From NCBI GenBank assembly GCA_018697195.1, contig CM031879.1:34734228-34798227 (forward strand): a stretch of 64,000 nucleotides of DNA, given 5' to 3'. The notes under the pieces are model-generated. The model saw only the letters and a list, made by a program, of their open reading frames with translations, searched no databases and was not told the origin of the DNA. Shown here one piece after another: positions 1 through 13,896 of the stretch; positions within the stretch are counted from its first letter, which is position 1; each line of letters opens with the position of its first letter. This stretch comes from Certhia americana (taxonomy: Eukaryota; Chordata; Aves; Passeriformes; Certhiidae). Both the position numbers and the translations under genes were made by a program.

Positions 1-20
1 CAGCTAGATCACTCTAGCTG
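1..20. repeat. Short perfect inverted repeat at window start
   Basis: Bases 1-8 (CAGCTAGA) and 13-20 (TCTAGCTG) are exact reverse complements around a 4-base spacer. The structure may extend beyond the window edge. It could be chance, and no function is claimed. Confidence 0.5.
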
Positions 21-3000
21 ATGTCAATAACCTGAACTACTTGGTGCCCAAAGTCCAGTTGGTGACATTATAGATGGAATGTGCTGAGAAACTAAGCACT
101 GAGGAATTTCTTTTTAAGGTAATTTGGGCTAACAAGAACTTGAACTGACCTATAACCACCTGTTTTATGTTTCTACAGCCAAATGCTGTGTTTTTTCACT
201 GAACTCCTTCCCATACTTAGAGCTGCTAGTATAAAGCCTTGCTGGTAGTTTTCCACTTTATCTGTGATTTTTTTTTTTTTTTCTGGAAGAATGAGATGCT
301 TATAAGAAAGCTGAGGCTAAGGAAATGTCACAGTGAAGCATTATGGAAATTCAGTATAATTGAAAAGGAAGGAATAACAACGAAAGTGAAAAATGCTGGA
401 TGAATGCCCTCCATGCTTCAAAAAGCCAAAGAAAAAAGAGCTGTTTTCCACTCCGGAAATTTTCTTTCAGCATTGGGTAGGTAGGACCCTTGTTCTAATG
501 TTCTAATCTTTTCAAGTTTCCTACAAAAGTTGTGTAATGCAACTCTGCATTATATTTTCGGGTTCCAAGTGTCTCTTGTCTTGCTGCTCCTGCCTTCTGT
601 GAATCTCCAGCTTGTACCATGCTAGAATTTAGCTTGCCAAGAAAGACTTGTCTGGAAGACTACCTCTGAAAATTATATGTCTTCCTCTTCAGTGGAGGAG
701 TGTTACTGCAAAGAGGCAGTTATTTTATTTCTTCCGTATGTAATTGTGTTAATATATAGTAATGATATTTTTGTGTATATTTTGTCATCCCAAAAGATCC
801 ATTCTTTCAGTTATTAGAGAAAGCAGCCTGAAGTACTCAAATTGTCAAAAAATGTTAAACTCCATCCTTTCAAATGATGAAATATAAGATTTATCTCAAT
901 GGGTAAAAGAACAAGGCAGAGGGGAATCCATTTACATGAAGAATTATTTAGCTGTTTATGTCAGAGTCAGTCATACAATTTGAAATCAAAAAGGTAGTTG
1001 ATGCAAAGGACACATTTTTATGAAAATTTTAATGACAAATATTTCCATTTTCCACCTGTTTTTCCTTATGTTTTTCACAAAAGATGACATTGTAATAGGC
1101 CTCAGCAATTCTAAATGCAAGTGAACACAGGGAAAAGAGATTTCTTTTAAGAGTGGTCATTACCAGACACAGAAATTGGAAAAAATATCAGCGCCATTGC
1201 CTACATTTAAAACATAACATTTTTCCCCAGATTTCTCTTCTTTTCCTCTCTTTTATTTTCACATTGAAGAATGATTATCCCATGTCATACACCTAGCAGA
1301 TGCATCATCATTTTTTTCAAGGGTATTTTAAAATATCTGAAAATCATGAGAGCTTTTCTTTAAATTAATATATTCTTATAGCCCTTGAAAGAGATGACTT
1401 TCTAAGAGATCCCATTAACACACATACAAAAACTGTGACAAAAGAAATATAACAGAGAATTACAAGCCAAAAAATCTTACATCAGTAATGGCCCCTCTAT
1501 CTTTCTTGGGAGGTGAGGAAGGGATGTGCCTTGCTAAAAGAAATCTCCTGGGAAATCCTAGTTGAGCCATCTCTGCCTCTCCTGGGACCATTGCATTCCT
1601 GCCTGTACCAGTGTAATTCCCATGCATAACCCAGCATCTTAACTCCATGCAGTACCTAGGAGAAGCTGACAGGACTTGTACTTCAGAATCAAAGACTAAG
1701 TTTTGGAATTCTGGCCTATTTTTAGCACTGCTTAGACTTAAATTATGGACCCATTGTGAAAGTTAGTGGTCCATTTGAACTCTTTCTCAAAATATTATCA
1801 GAGGAGGGACTGAGCCTGATAACTCAATAAGTCTTTCTCTCACACAGGGCTTTGCCTATGCAAAATTGATTTCTTATCTATTTGGAATAACATGAACTTT
1901 TCTTTCTCACATGCCTGAGAGTTCAGGCTGTGTCTCTTTTTTTTTCTCTGTCTTTTTTCTCCTGTTGGAATTCCTTCTCCTCCCATGATTAGCTTTCAGG
2001 ATCAGCTGCTAACAGACAGCTCCTCCGTTATCTTATTACCTGTCCTTGCACAAAAAATCCCTGCCCCCTTACCTCTCTCCTATAGATGTGGGGTACGACA
2101 CTCATATTCCTTCCAATCCTGTTCTGTTCATCTACTTCATGCTTGCCAGATCTGAGCATGATGTCTTTGAAAAAGAAAACCAAACCTGGCAAAGATCTTG
2201 TAAATCAAGCCAAAAGAGAAAAAACTATAAATCTGAAACCCTTGACAGAGGGAGTGTTTCCAAATAAAAAGTGCTAATAAAAAATAATTATCTCAGCTCC
2301 TCAGGCAGAAGTCAAGATAATCAGTTAGGAGAGGTGAGTCTCACGATATCACACTTTACACAGTATTCAGGTAGGAATTAAAGCATCATATTCCTGATCT
2401 CAAAATGGTGTGACTCAGTCAGCCATTACCCCTGTGAGGAAAGCAGGACAAAAGTATTTTGCATTCAGAAAGCAACTAGCTGAATACCAATGACTTACAT
2501 TTTGTGACACGTGTCATAGAGGGTTGTAACACACCAGTACCATGTCAAAGAAACATATAAGAACATGGAAAGAGTATTGGGTCTTGGACAGTGTTGGTCA
2601 AATCATGGTTTTTTTCCTTGTTGTTCTAATTCCAACACAGGAACACACAGAACTCTTCAAATGTCACAGTAAAAAAATTGGATAAATTACATTTGTGTGA
2701 ACATAAAATTCAGATCCTCTGTCAAAGACCCAAGATCACATTGGGAAGCAAGAAACAGCAGCTGTCACAGCCCTTCCATGCTGAAATGAATATAAATTTA
2801 GGGAGTAAAGAGGAGCTGTAAAATAAAATGCACAGTGCAAATCTAAACCAGAACTGTATTCTAGGAAATTCTATTTTGAATGGAGGTGAAAAAATTAGGG
2901 AGTGAGAAAGACATGGAAATACAAACTAGAGATTTGAACTGAGTAAAAAACAAGCCACTTTTGGGGACAGTGTGTTTGAATCTACACAACTGTATTTCAG

Positions 3001-4087
3001 CAGAAAAGGAGCAAAATTGCAGGACAGCTGAAGATGTATCATGCCTCAAGGAAATATAGAAGACCTCAGGAAGAACATTTTCTTAAATGCTAATTTCACT
3101 AAAATATTGAAAGGAAAAGTAAAGGAGCATGAAATAGAAGAAAATCCCTGCACGAAAAAATAATCACAGGTTTCTTGAAGATTTGGTGTGAGTCTCTTCT
3201 TTTATGGTAGAAAAAAGGTAAAGTAATAAAAGTTGGGATTAATCTAACCTAGTCTCATCTAGTTTCCTCTCTAGGCAATTCAGAGCAATAAGCACTTTTA
3301 AAGTGCATCTCACCCCATCTTCTACAAGTCTTCCAAAGTAAATCAGATTAGTGGTGGCTTAAAAGTTCCTGTGTCTCTTTGCTAGCTAAAAGAAGAGTGT
3401 AAAGTGACTAGCTCAGATAAAAATATCTAGACTGCAGATGTCTATATGCAATTTCCCAAAGTGTCTACAACTCCACAGGGAAGTTTCAGAACAAAAAGCT
3501 ATGCGATGGAACAGCTTACACAGGTGTTCACAAGGTCCCACTTCAATATCACATGCTTACATATAAACTCAAACAGTTTGACATTCTATTGGACAAGCTT
3601 TGCTGTTTAAAACATAGGTCAAAATCAGAAGATTAAGAAAAAGCAAACAAGAGCCAACTAAATCACAACAGAGGTGCTAAAATGCACCTGACATCACTCT
3701 CCTAATGAAACAAGAGTTGACCAGCATAGTCTGGAGAATACAAGACTGTTCCTGTTAATTAAAACCACAAAACTATTAGAGAACCCAGAAGTAACACTAT
3801 TCTCTGGAGAAGCAAAGGTCATTTGAAACACAAACTGTGAAGAACAGAAGAAGATAGTGCAAAACAGCAGACTAGATTCAGGGCTTAAGAGTCTTATTCA
3901 AGCCAGGTGTAACAAAAAAGTACCTTTGGGAGTATTCCCTACTTCTTTCATTCATGTTAAAGAGTTTTCTTGGCTAACAGTAATTATTATCTCTGTTATT
4001 ACCAGCTCTAAAACCAGCTCTCTGCAGAGTTATGTCCTGCTACATTGGCACAGAAATAGGAAAAGTACAACAGCAGAAGAAAGCTGA
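21..4087. other. Unique AT-rich non-coding DNA, nothing recognised
   Basis: Reading frames here are all under 80 codons, lack recognisable motifs and overlap each other on both strands. A short poly-T lies near 270-284. I see no transposon signature, RNA gene or splice-flanked coding segment. Confidence 0.6.
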
Positions 4088-4106
4088 TTTTTTTTTTTTT
4101 TTTTTT
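4088..4106. repeat. Poly-T homopolymer
   Basis: A run of about 19 T residues. It could be the A-tail of an old minus-strand retroposed sequence or simple slippage. No retroposon body is recognisable next to it. Confidence 0.8.
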
Positions 4107-5199
4107 ACCTCCAACAGCAAAGCTAATACATAGCTTTGAAAATCAATAATATGGTTGGAAGAATTAAACTTTTCTGGTTTTTGAGAAAAAGACCAATATG
4201 GAAAAATGAAATATCATTAGCTGCAGCCCAGCTCCAGGTGAATCAGAAGGCAATGATGTGACATAAACTTCTGTCTTGGATTGTGACATGTGGATGCCTG
4301 GATGAAGCTAAATGAAAATTACATGCTCTCTGGAAAATATTGAAAAAAAATGCTTCGCAGAAGAGTGAAACTGCTTAGTAAAAAATATTTAGGAGCAGCA
4401 AAGAACTGAATGGAGATTCACTTTTTTCAGCCGTCATTACTGTGCTTACTTCCTCTCTCGTGGCACCTTATCCATAAAACACTGTGGTCATGTTTTCTGT
4501 CTGGCAGAGTAAGCATTTTATGAATGCCTACAAAGCAGAATAGCTTTGGCTGGAAGGAGTCAGAGAAGGTATGTTTATCTGGGAGGCAGGTGATGCAGTT
4601 CAGAATACTTTTACAGCTGAGACTGAAATGACTACACTCACAGACAGTGGCCTTAAAACTGAACTCCTTGGTTTAGGTCAGATATTGCATGATGCCAGAC
4701 CTGAAAATTGTGTTCTGGGCTTCCTGGATTAAGGAACTCCCAGAGATAAACATAAACAGGACTTCAAGACCATTTTTAGGTCTCATAATAGATACAGTGC
4801 AAGTAGAGTACATAGCAGCTCAAGTTTTTGACCTTTCCTAGAGTAGCATTTAGGGAACATAAGGGAAGCATGGTTTAATGGTTTCAGTTGTCTCCAGACC
4901 TAATCAGCAGCTAAAATTATTGTGTACTTACACTTTTTACACTGTGACTGCTGTGGTGAGTGGTCAGTTTTCAGATACCCAATTCCTGGGGGGGAACTGC
5001 TAGGGGACTCAGTACAGCATGGAATCCTAGCACAGGGAGTGTTAGTGAGCCTAGCCAGCTCTGCTCAAAGGGCACCCAGAAGTTTGGGTAAAGGAGGGAG
5101 GAGGACCAGAGGGCAGCCACCCTGACTAAAGAAGAAAAGTTAGGTGTCCAGTGACAAAAGAGAAGTATATGCTGACCAGTGATGAGAAAGAGGTGTGGA

Positions 5200-5445
5200 A
5201 TGCATCCCTGTGCTTCAAGAATATCTCCATCTCTGAGACATTGCTGGTACCATGCTGTAAGGATGGCGAGAATCCCAGACAGATGAAGCTGGACTGTTTC
5301 TACTGTTCAGGGAAAACATCTCTCTGCATGCTTGTGCTGCTTCATACTACCCCTCAGACATATGCTGTTGGCCACCATCAGAGACAAGATGCTGAACTAC
5401 ACACACCCTTCCTTCAATCTTGGACAGATGCTCTAATGGCCATGG
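5200..5445 (+). mobile_element. Probable ancient CR1-like LINE 3' end
   Basis: The stretch around 5365-5400 (GGCCACCATCAGAGACAAGA followed by TGCTGAACTA) resembles the 3' end of old amniote CR1 elements, which have a GGCCACTGT...GAGACAGGATACTGGGCTAGATGG-like motif in turtles, crocodilians and birds. A degraded counterpart of the following ...AGTATGGCC... segment is visible near 5430-5447. The call rests on remembered consensus and the match is diverged. The frame spanning 5151-5450 is therefore more likely repeat-derived than a gene. Confidence 0.4.
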
Positions 5446-5449
5446 CTTA

Positions 5450-8400
5450 ATTGCAGCATTACCTTTGATTTTACATGCATTCATATCTGCTTATTATTCT
5501 TCTCAGTGGGAAAGCACTCTCAGTCTTTTGTTCTAAGTTAGAAATAACAGAACATTAGCCTTTCTTCATTATCTGGTCCATGCTTGTGTTTTGTACCCTT
5601 CATTTAGTGCTTTGCTCATTGCTTCTCACTGCAGGGCTTTTGCAGGTTAAAAGGAAGAAGATGTTATGGAGGACATAATGCAGAAATCCAGAAAACTGAG
5701 AAAACAGTATATACACAAAATGAAATTTCTGCCCTCAGTGTATCCTCTGCTACACTTCTAAAGTCCATATTAATAATGTTTTAAGCATTGCCTGAATTGC
5801 GAATGAAAAGCAGTTTGTGACATGCACTAGGATCAATGGAATCTTTATTTTAAATGTTATAATTAAAATAAATGTTGTTTTTTCACCACTGCCAGAAGTA
5901 ATCAGATGAAAGAAGGAGCTTTATATAAGTGGAAAAATCATTATAGATTGAGTGTCTTTGTACACGAGTATTAGAAGCTGTCTATAGCTGAATAAATACT
6001 AAATACTCTTTTATAATGCAAGGTAGGTTGTGTGTTTCAGCTTTAATAGCTACTAACTCATTTAACTGGAGGGTGACATGAGGCTAATCAAAGGTCACCC
6101 AAGTCCTGGTTGATGTTGAATGGGAGTTGACAGCTTTCCAGAGTAGTGCACAATTCATAGGGAGGAATTTTTTTTTTTTCCTGCAGCAGCAATATTCATC
6201 TGGGATTGACACAATGCTGAGTTTCAAAACGATTAATTCAAATCCTTAAAGACTCTGGAAAAGCGGACAACTTTTCAAGTCTTATCCTGAGGAAGAAGTG
6301 TTCACCTGACAAAGAAATTCTGGTCTCAGGCAAATTACTGAATTCCAATAGCAATATGTTTCATAAATAGCAGCAGGAATCAGGGACATGCTCAGATGAC
6401 AAAATACAGGTTTTATAGTTTCAGTTTAAAATTAAACAAGCCACATAGGTTAATAGAAAAGAAGCATGTCCTTTTGCATTCACAGGGACAAAAGAATAGA
6501 AAACATGAGAAAAAACAAGATATGGGAATATTTATATTTAAGACTAAATAAGATATACTTCAAATGTGCAGAGTCCTTTTCAAGCACAAAAAACTAGCAG
6601 TGACATGGTGAACGTAAAAGAACAGATTAAAATGCCAGCCCTTGTTTTTTAAAATCCCAATGTCTGACAGCATCATAAGCTTGAGTTTGTGTGGTTTTAT
6701 TTTATTACCTTTGAGAGTAAAAGTTTGTTGTTCAAATGAGTGTGTACACACGCTCTCTGGCAGATGGAAGTGTTGTGATTGGGCATGCAAAGTGATTATC
6801 CTCCCCTGCAGACATGCTGAATGCAAGTCAGGATACATGTGAAGACATGCAGCCTATTTCACAATTGTAAAATGTTACCCAGAACAAAAATACATCTTTT
6901 CAACAGACCTTGAAATAATTCTCTCTAAAGAACTCTTACAACCAAGGTTACCTTTGAGTATGCAACGCACGCATACACACAAACAGGTTCTCTTATAATG
7001 TACTTCGGTAGATACTTTAATGCAATATACCATTATAGAAATAATTATAGTAATAATTATATAGGATTTAAGATCAGGTCAAGAGGAAATGTGAAACTCA
7101 TCAGTTAGGGAAAAAAATGAGAGGAAATATCATACAATTAGAAAATAATTAAAATTGTAATGAACCTATCTCTGACAAGGATATTTGTCCATGAACCCGT
7201 GGAAAGTGGGGATGTTCTTTGAAAAGATAATGAAGTAGAAAAAAGTGCTTTGCCATGTGACTACAAAGGAGATTAAAAATCTTTATGTCAATGTGTAATA
7301 AAAGTAATTACATATGTTTTGCAACTCAAGGGTAGAATATACCCATAAATAAGTCTCAAACCTACAGCTATCTATACAGCCAACTGAAATTCCTTAATCC
7401 TCCTTCTGTCAGTAAAAATTGTTTTCTAGATAGAATAAGATGATGACTATAATCATTGTGGAGGAGATGGTCACTGTACAGTACATACAGTCAGAAATGT
7501 TCTTCTGTATCTCCATTTATAACACCACTCTGAATTTCAGCAGCCCTGGATTTGAAAAATTAGTGAACTGAAAAAAGGTATGTAAGCTTCACTGCTGCCA
7601 ATCTCCTACCATTACCACCATGTAGCAGGAGCAAAGTAACATACTTTCCCATAGGAGAGAGGTGACAGAAGTCCTTACAATTTCTAAATACTTGTACCAA
7701 GAAGAGAAAAAGAAACCAATTGAAACTAGAAATGATTTGGAAAGGTGGAAGTGACATTAAAAATCATTAAAAATGGCATTAAAAATTTTAACCTGCAAAA
7801 TTCCATTCAGATTTAACAATTTTGTAAAAATTAATTATTGATAACCAAAATATTTCATCTTTTACAGTTTAAAATTTCAGCTTCTGAAACTACTGTGGGG
7901 AGAACTTGAGTGTCAGGGGTTGTGAAAATTTATCTGGTAGAATTCTCTGAGTTTCGCTTCATTTCCAACATCCTCTCTTCACTTGCTTTCTATTTTTTGT
8001 CATTTCTATTAGCTCTTTTTCTGTATAACTACACTCCTCTTTAGTACATGCCCTTTCAAATTCTGATATCATTCCTCTTTGGTTTTCCTGACATGCAGAA
8101 TGCTTGACTGCAAATGGGCCTCCATGAATTATCACCTCAACTGACAGCATTAGTTCGCCACCTTGGAACATCAGGAAACTCAGAGTACCTGGGACAACAT
8201 CAGAGCAGAAGTTCGCTTTCTTGTCTGTTTTCCATTCTGCCCATCTTCTCTCACCTTTTCAGTTGGCTTCTTATTGCTGATGAAGTAGAAATACTGTTTC
8301 AGAAAAGAGAACATATCCTCCCTTAAGTATTTGTGCTGGTAGTTAATGCATATTAAAGCCAAATTACCTTCAAATAGTTCTCCTTTGCCTTTCCCCTTCC

Positions 8401-9690
8401 CTGATATATTAGAAAGCTGCACTAAAACAATTTGTAGACTAGTTTTCAAAGGGCAAAGTCTCACTCAGGACTCTTTTATTCCTGATTAGCCTGACCACAC
8501 ATTCAATAAAGTGCAATTAAAGATCTGCTCAGCAGTGAGAGTGTGGGAATCAAAGGCAGAAAACTATGGCCTAATTTTTTTATTTCAAGTATTTTTCCAT
8601 CACAGTAATCAACAATACAAAGGTTTCCTAAGGAAAAAAATCCACAAATCACTCACATTCTAGTTTTCTTCAAATCTATAAATTTCACTGCTGTTCCTAG
8701 TTTGGATTTTGATGGTGTTGGTTTAGTTTTGCACTTTCAATATTTTTTTTTTGGTGTTTCTTGTTATAAGGCTCAAGCCTGTGAGTGGAAAGGAAATGTT
8801 TCTTGTACAAATGTGTTGCTGTATTCATCCTTTCTAGTGGTACCTCTATTGAAGTAAATTGATTAAATTTACAGAGACACAGTCAATTCCAAACACAGCA
8901 GGCACTTGATTTCTAGACAACAGCATTGTCCTACTTGTCCTCTACTGTTGTAGTCCAGTAGAGTTAAAATAAGAGTAATGTGTGAAATTTGGTCTACTGT
9001 CAATCAATCTATGTGTTGCTTAAGCAGTAGCAAGCAATTCTCCCTTTCTTTGCAGATTTATTTTGCCATTTTGACAGGAAAATAGTAAAGAGCCCTCCAA
9101 AATGGACAATGCAAATTATTAGCCAATTTGCATAAGAGAATGTTTGATTCTTGCATTTCAATAATTCGTGGATATCTATTATAAGGCAGTGAACTAATAT
9201 GTCCTGAACTACCATCTGCTGAGGGTGGAAAATATATAATAACATCCCCAATAGGGTGGAACTAGTCAGTTAATACGCAGGTAGTGTGGGAAGCAGCCCT
9301 TCACACAGATGTTAAGTGAAAAATAGGCTGTTTACACTTATATGTGATAATAAGAATCAAAATAAGATGACAATCCTACTTAAATAACAGAAGTCTTTTA
9401 AGTCAAATGCCCAAGAATAGTTATGCTAAATACATACCTGAAATATTTGAGATGGGAATGAGATAAGAATAGGGCAGCAGGTTTAGGATCTAGGTAGAGA
9501 GGAGAGGAGCTGTTGGTTTCTTTAGCTTGCAGCTCAGCTTCCCAAGGTCAGATGTACCTCACCAAGTTACTTGAACAGTACATACTTTTATTATTCCCAT
9601 TTACCTGCCCAGGTATCCTTGCAGTTTTTCAATACCAAGTGTTATCAATTTAAACTTATCTAATCAATCCAAATAAAGCCCAGAGCCTCG
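5450..9690. other. Unique AT-rich non-coding DNA, nothing recognised
   Basis: There are only short overlapping frames and scattered homopolymers, for example poly-T at about 6168-6179. No coding, RNA or mobile-element signature was recognised. Confidence 0.55.
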
Positions 9691-9702
9691 AGCAGGGGCT
9701 AC

Positions 9703-9715
9703 ATGCTAATTTGCA
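9703..9715. promoter_or_regulatory. Octamer-like POU motif pair (weak)
   Basis: ATGCTAATTTGCA contains two overlapping 7-of-8 matches to the POU octamer ATGCAAAT, one on each strand. It sits about 400 bases from a TAATTA cluster. Single motifs of this kind are common by chance in AT-rich DNA, so this is only a candidate site. Confidence 0.2.
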
Positions 9716-10117
9716 CTTGAGCTTCACTTTGTGTAATGCAATCAGGTGGTATAGTCCAGTGGACAGCTCTGGTGACAGATGCAAAGGAACCCTGCTAGTC
9801 TGTGATAACCAGCTTCTGCATTGCCAGCAGCATGCAAACTAGCTAGCTTGAAGGCAATGCTCACGCAAAGCACAGTCAAAGCCAGATGCTGTCAAGGGCA
9901 GCAGACAGCTGATGATAGCAACACATGGTCCTGTGCTCTGTTTTGCTCACAGCAGCTCCCTGGAAAGCTGAGCTGAATGCTGCTGATACCAGTAGAAAAG
10001 ACTGGGCATGTGGCATGCAGGAATCTGCTCCAGAAAGGTTTCTCTTATAACCATCCCTGCTCTGAGCCTTTTGTTTGGGCACCTTGAGCATTGCACAAAC
10101 ACATTGTAAGTAAGGTA

Positions 10118-10151
10118 TAATTAATTAAAGGCTAATTAAAGGCTAATTAAA
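10118..10151. repeat. TAATTA-rich 11-bp tandem cluster
   Basis: Two exact copies of GGCTAATTAAA (10130-10140 and 10141-10151) follow a TAATTAATTAAA half copy. This puts several homeodomain core sites (TAAT/ATTA) within 34 bases. The tandem structure is directly visible. Its use as a transcription-factor binding cluster is inference, and simple slippage in AT-rich DNA is the plain alternative. Confidence 0.55.
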
Positions 10152-10159
10152 AGTACAGT

Positions 10160-13100
10160 AAAAAGCAATTATTTATGGATATATTGTTTATCAGCTCTAC
10201 ACCCAGAAGAGCTAGGATTAAGGAACCACTGGTAGTCTCAGCAGTAGAATCTTTATCATGAGTTCTCTGGAGACCAGGCAAAGGTCTCTTAGGAGGCAGA
10301 GGGTTGGCCTTTGCTGCTCCCTGGAGTTGACTTTTGGTGTGGCTGACCTGCCGCAGTCCAACCCTTTTTAGTATTTTCTGCTTTTCATATTCATGCTTTG
10401 CCACTTTAATCTTTAAGACCCCTGTCTCAACAATCCAGCCTCTTTAATTTTACCTTTCTTATGTGGCTCTGCTCTACAGACTGTTTCACAGCTCTTCTGC
10501 ACTACACAATCTTTTCATCAGCCTAAGCCAAGGTTATGCAGCTGGGACATATTAGACCTGAGCTAAGCCATGGGGAAGAGGGGGGGTGTTAAAAGGGTGT
10601 CACAGAGCAAGTGGGTTACAGATACTCAGGTGTAGCAGAGGACAAGGTGACCCTGGACCAGACATGCTCAACCTTTTATCTCTTTCCTGAAACAGAAGTC
10701 ATTCCTCCTCTCAATCTCCCACCAATAACTTCCCTCCAAGGTCCCCTAATGAAAATAGTGGCAAGCCAGTACATATAACAGACAGCAAAATCCATTTTTA
10801 CCACTATCATTGAAAATCCATTCACTAATTTCTTTGCTTGGAGTTTATCCTGGCCAGAAGAGTTGTTAGACAGTATGGTCAAAGTGCCCTATGACAGCTC
10901 GGTGTTGGATGCCCAAGATTAGGAAGAGATGATATCTCTTTTTCATCAGAGTTCCTCCAGCTGAGCAGAATATTATGCAGACAAAAACGAGTTCAAATGT
11001 TCTTTCCTTTTCTTAGGGAACTGCTTGTCAGAAGTGGGAGGATGATCATCTCTATTAACATTAGTTACTTAAGCATGTTCACTTGTCAGTGAATAGAGCA
11101 GAGTTTACTTTGCAGGACTCAAACAAAACCAAAGGAAGACAAAAGCCTTTGCTTGAAATCTTCTGCTGAGATTCTGTGTTGCAGGAGGCAAGAATCCAAT
11201 TATCTATTCTCTAATTTTCGATATGTTAAATGGCATTATAGATAAACATAATTTGATGTTATTTTTCATAAACTAGACTTAAATGTAGTCATAACTTTTT
11301 CTTCAAGGCATAAACTGATTATTGAAAGAATGAAGGAAATTTCTATGCCTCAATCCATGAGTTGCATAATTCTGTTAGCTAAATATAATTAATGAAGCAG
11401 CATTGCTAGTTGCTTCAAGAGACAGAGAATAAACCAAAATTCTGCTACCATGTGCCTAAACTTTAAGGGTTTTGGCACTTGGGTTTGGTAGTTTACTTTG
11501 GTGGTTATTTACATGAGGAGGTCAAAAATGTCAAAATGACTTTATTAATCTAGCAGAGTAAAAATATTTGGGCTTCACTTTACAGTCACTGAAGCTGACA
11601 GAAAATTTGCCAATTACTCTAATGGCAACAGAATAAGACACTTAATTGGAAATACGCAAACCGTGATAAGAATATACCAAAGTTAAAATGCAATTCAATT
11701 GAAAATTCTCTTCAGCTTTAGAAATAATCTGATCAAGAATTGGAAGAGAAGAAGCTATCCAAAGTCAAACTGTCTGTATAAAAAAGCTCTTTCTGCTTTA
11801 TTTTTTTCCTCAGAAAATTAATTCTGTGCAAAAGAATTATTCAGAATAAGTGAATACAAGGATTAATTTAAATATCTTATCTATTCATTAAAAATCCTAG
11901 TGAAACATTGCAAATTTTTCTAGTTTAGAGCTGAAGTCAAATCAACCCCATCCAAAGCATTTTTGCCTTTTGCCTAATTAATATAAGTTGAAAAAGAAAA
12001 AAAAAAGTATGTATGTGTGGGATGAACTTGATAAAGTATAATAGACATAAATGCAATGTTTCCAACAAGAACCAAAGTCTGAAAACAACAGATAACAGAA
12101 CTCCTTTCTGTCTGGGAGGCTTTAGTGAGGTGTTGCTGAGTTCCCAGACCTTTACGTCTTTGAACCAAGCACTTGTGAGTTTTCTGGATTGTGTTCTTCT
12201 GCCTTTTGTATACTTTGTGGATTTTGAAGCAATTTAGTTTATCTTTTCCTTCCCTTTCCATGAGCTGGATGTATCAATGAAAGAAGGATTTGGAAGAGAA
12301 TATAAGGAACAGAAATTTTGAGTTCAAATGCATTTTGATAGACTTTCATAAATAGTTTTTCAGCAACCGTAACTTATTCTCAGCACCTGGGAATTTAAAA
12401 GTTGCATATATGCACTATTAGTATTTGACAAGTAAAAGGTACCTGAACTAAACCAAAAATATTTTTATGCTCTGGCAAGCTCAAATGTTAGCAGTATAAA
12501 AAGCATATTCAGCCCTGTTAAATCAAGCCTTCTCACCCCCACTGCTGACACCCCCACCTTATCCTACCAGCAGTACTGTACATCACCCAGAGACCAACTG
12601 GTATCCAGAAATACTGTCTGAAATATGTCAGCCTTATGTGCAGGTGTTGAAAGGCATTTTAGTAGGGCGAAAGTAAACTTCATGAAGGACCCATGAGCTT
12701 TCGTTTGTTCAGCCTTGCTGCACAGGGGAGGCCAGGGGCAACACTGACACCTTCTGATAAGAGGTGGGTACATCCCTACCCTTGCTATTGCAGAGAAAGA
12801 AGCAGGATGCTCTGCATCTGCAGCAGTGGGTGGTTCTCACATCTATTTATATTCTATTTCTGTAGTTTCAGGCATCTCCCCAAGTCCTTTCAAACATTGC
12901 ACCTTTTCAAAATCCAGCTTGATGCAAGTTTCAGCTTCAAAGAGACAAAAGAGAAGGAAAACAGGGGGGTGAGGGGTGGCAGAGGCAGAACCTATCAGAA
13001 TAAATGCAACTGTGTTGTTTCTATGTTGAGGTCTTCCCATTTTTAGAAGTTCAGTTACAAAATAATGCCAAATGGGGGAATTAGATTCAGAAAATCATTA

Positions 13101-13840
13101 GGTCATTGGACACTGCAGATAAAGAGCCTGAAGAAATAGACTTGTTTTTCCGAAAGAATCATTTATAAAGAGACACAGATTTAACTGCAAAGGGTGAGTT
13201 ATGAGGTGGCTAAAGGAGCAGATAATAAATAAAAATGTTTGGGCTAAGTGAAGAAAATTTTGCTTTACACATATGAGTTGTATCACATTGCTTACGGGGA
13301 GAAAACCCAAAATAGACGAATCTAAAAAATGATGTTCACTGGAGTGAGTGTAATGGGATTCTGTTTGCTGCAGGAAATCTGGGAAAATACAATGCACTGC
13401 TTTTCCATTCATATTACCATAGTCACAAAATCCACTTAGTGTTAGTGACAACAATTTGAAAGTCCTGTTTATGTTTTGTCCAGGCCAAGCCCACATCTGA
13501 GATCAGTGTAGGATTGGAGTATACATTATAAATTATAGTAAGATCAAGTTACCAGTGAGTGGATTAAGAGTAAATGGCACTTGATATGCTCAGATCAATA
13601 TCCTGCCCTTGTTTTCCCCAAACACATACATCACAACAGGTCAAGCTTCATACAGAACTTGGATTCCTGCCAGGCTGTTTCCTTCTATAGCTGTCTCTTC
13701 TGGAGGTAGGAAATCAGGGGAAGTGTTATGGGATGCGGGTCTTTTTTCAGCCAATGGACCAGAGATACTTTGCAAAGGAAAGTACAGGAAGGGATGACAC
13801 ATGCTGAGTTTCAACCTACTAGTGTATCAGGGCTCAGCTG
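10160..13840. other. Non-coding DNA, nothing recognised
   Basis: A slightly less AT-rich block lies at about 10190-10380. It has an 85-codon minus-strand frame (10147-10404) without recognisable domains. The remainder is AT-rich, with short shadow frames only, up to 132 codons at 13098-13496. No splice-bounded exon or transposon signature could be supported. Confidence 0.5.
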
Positions 13841-13843
13841 CTT

Positions 13844-13896
13844 CATTTATTTATCTGTTTATTTATTTATCTGTTTATTTATTTATATGTATATAT
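13844..13896. repeat. Imperfect TTTA/TCTG microsatellite
   Basis: Tetranucleotide units ATTT and ATCTGTTT alternate and then grade into TATATGTATATAT. It is likely length-polymorphic. Confidence 0.85.
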
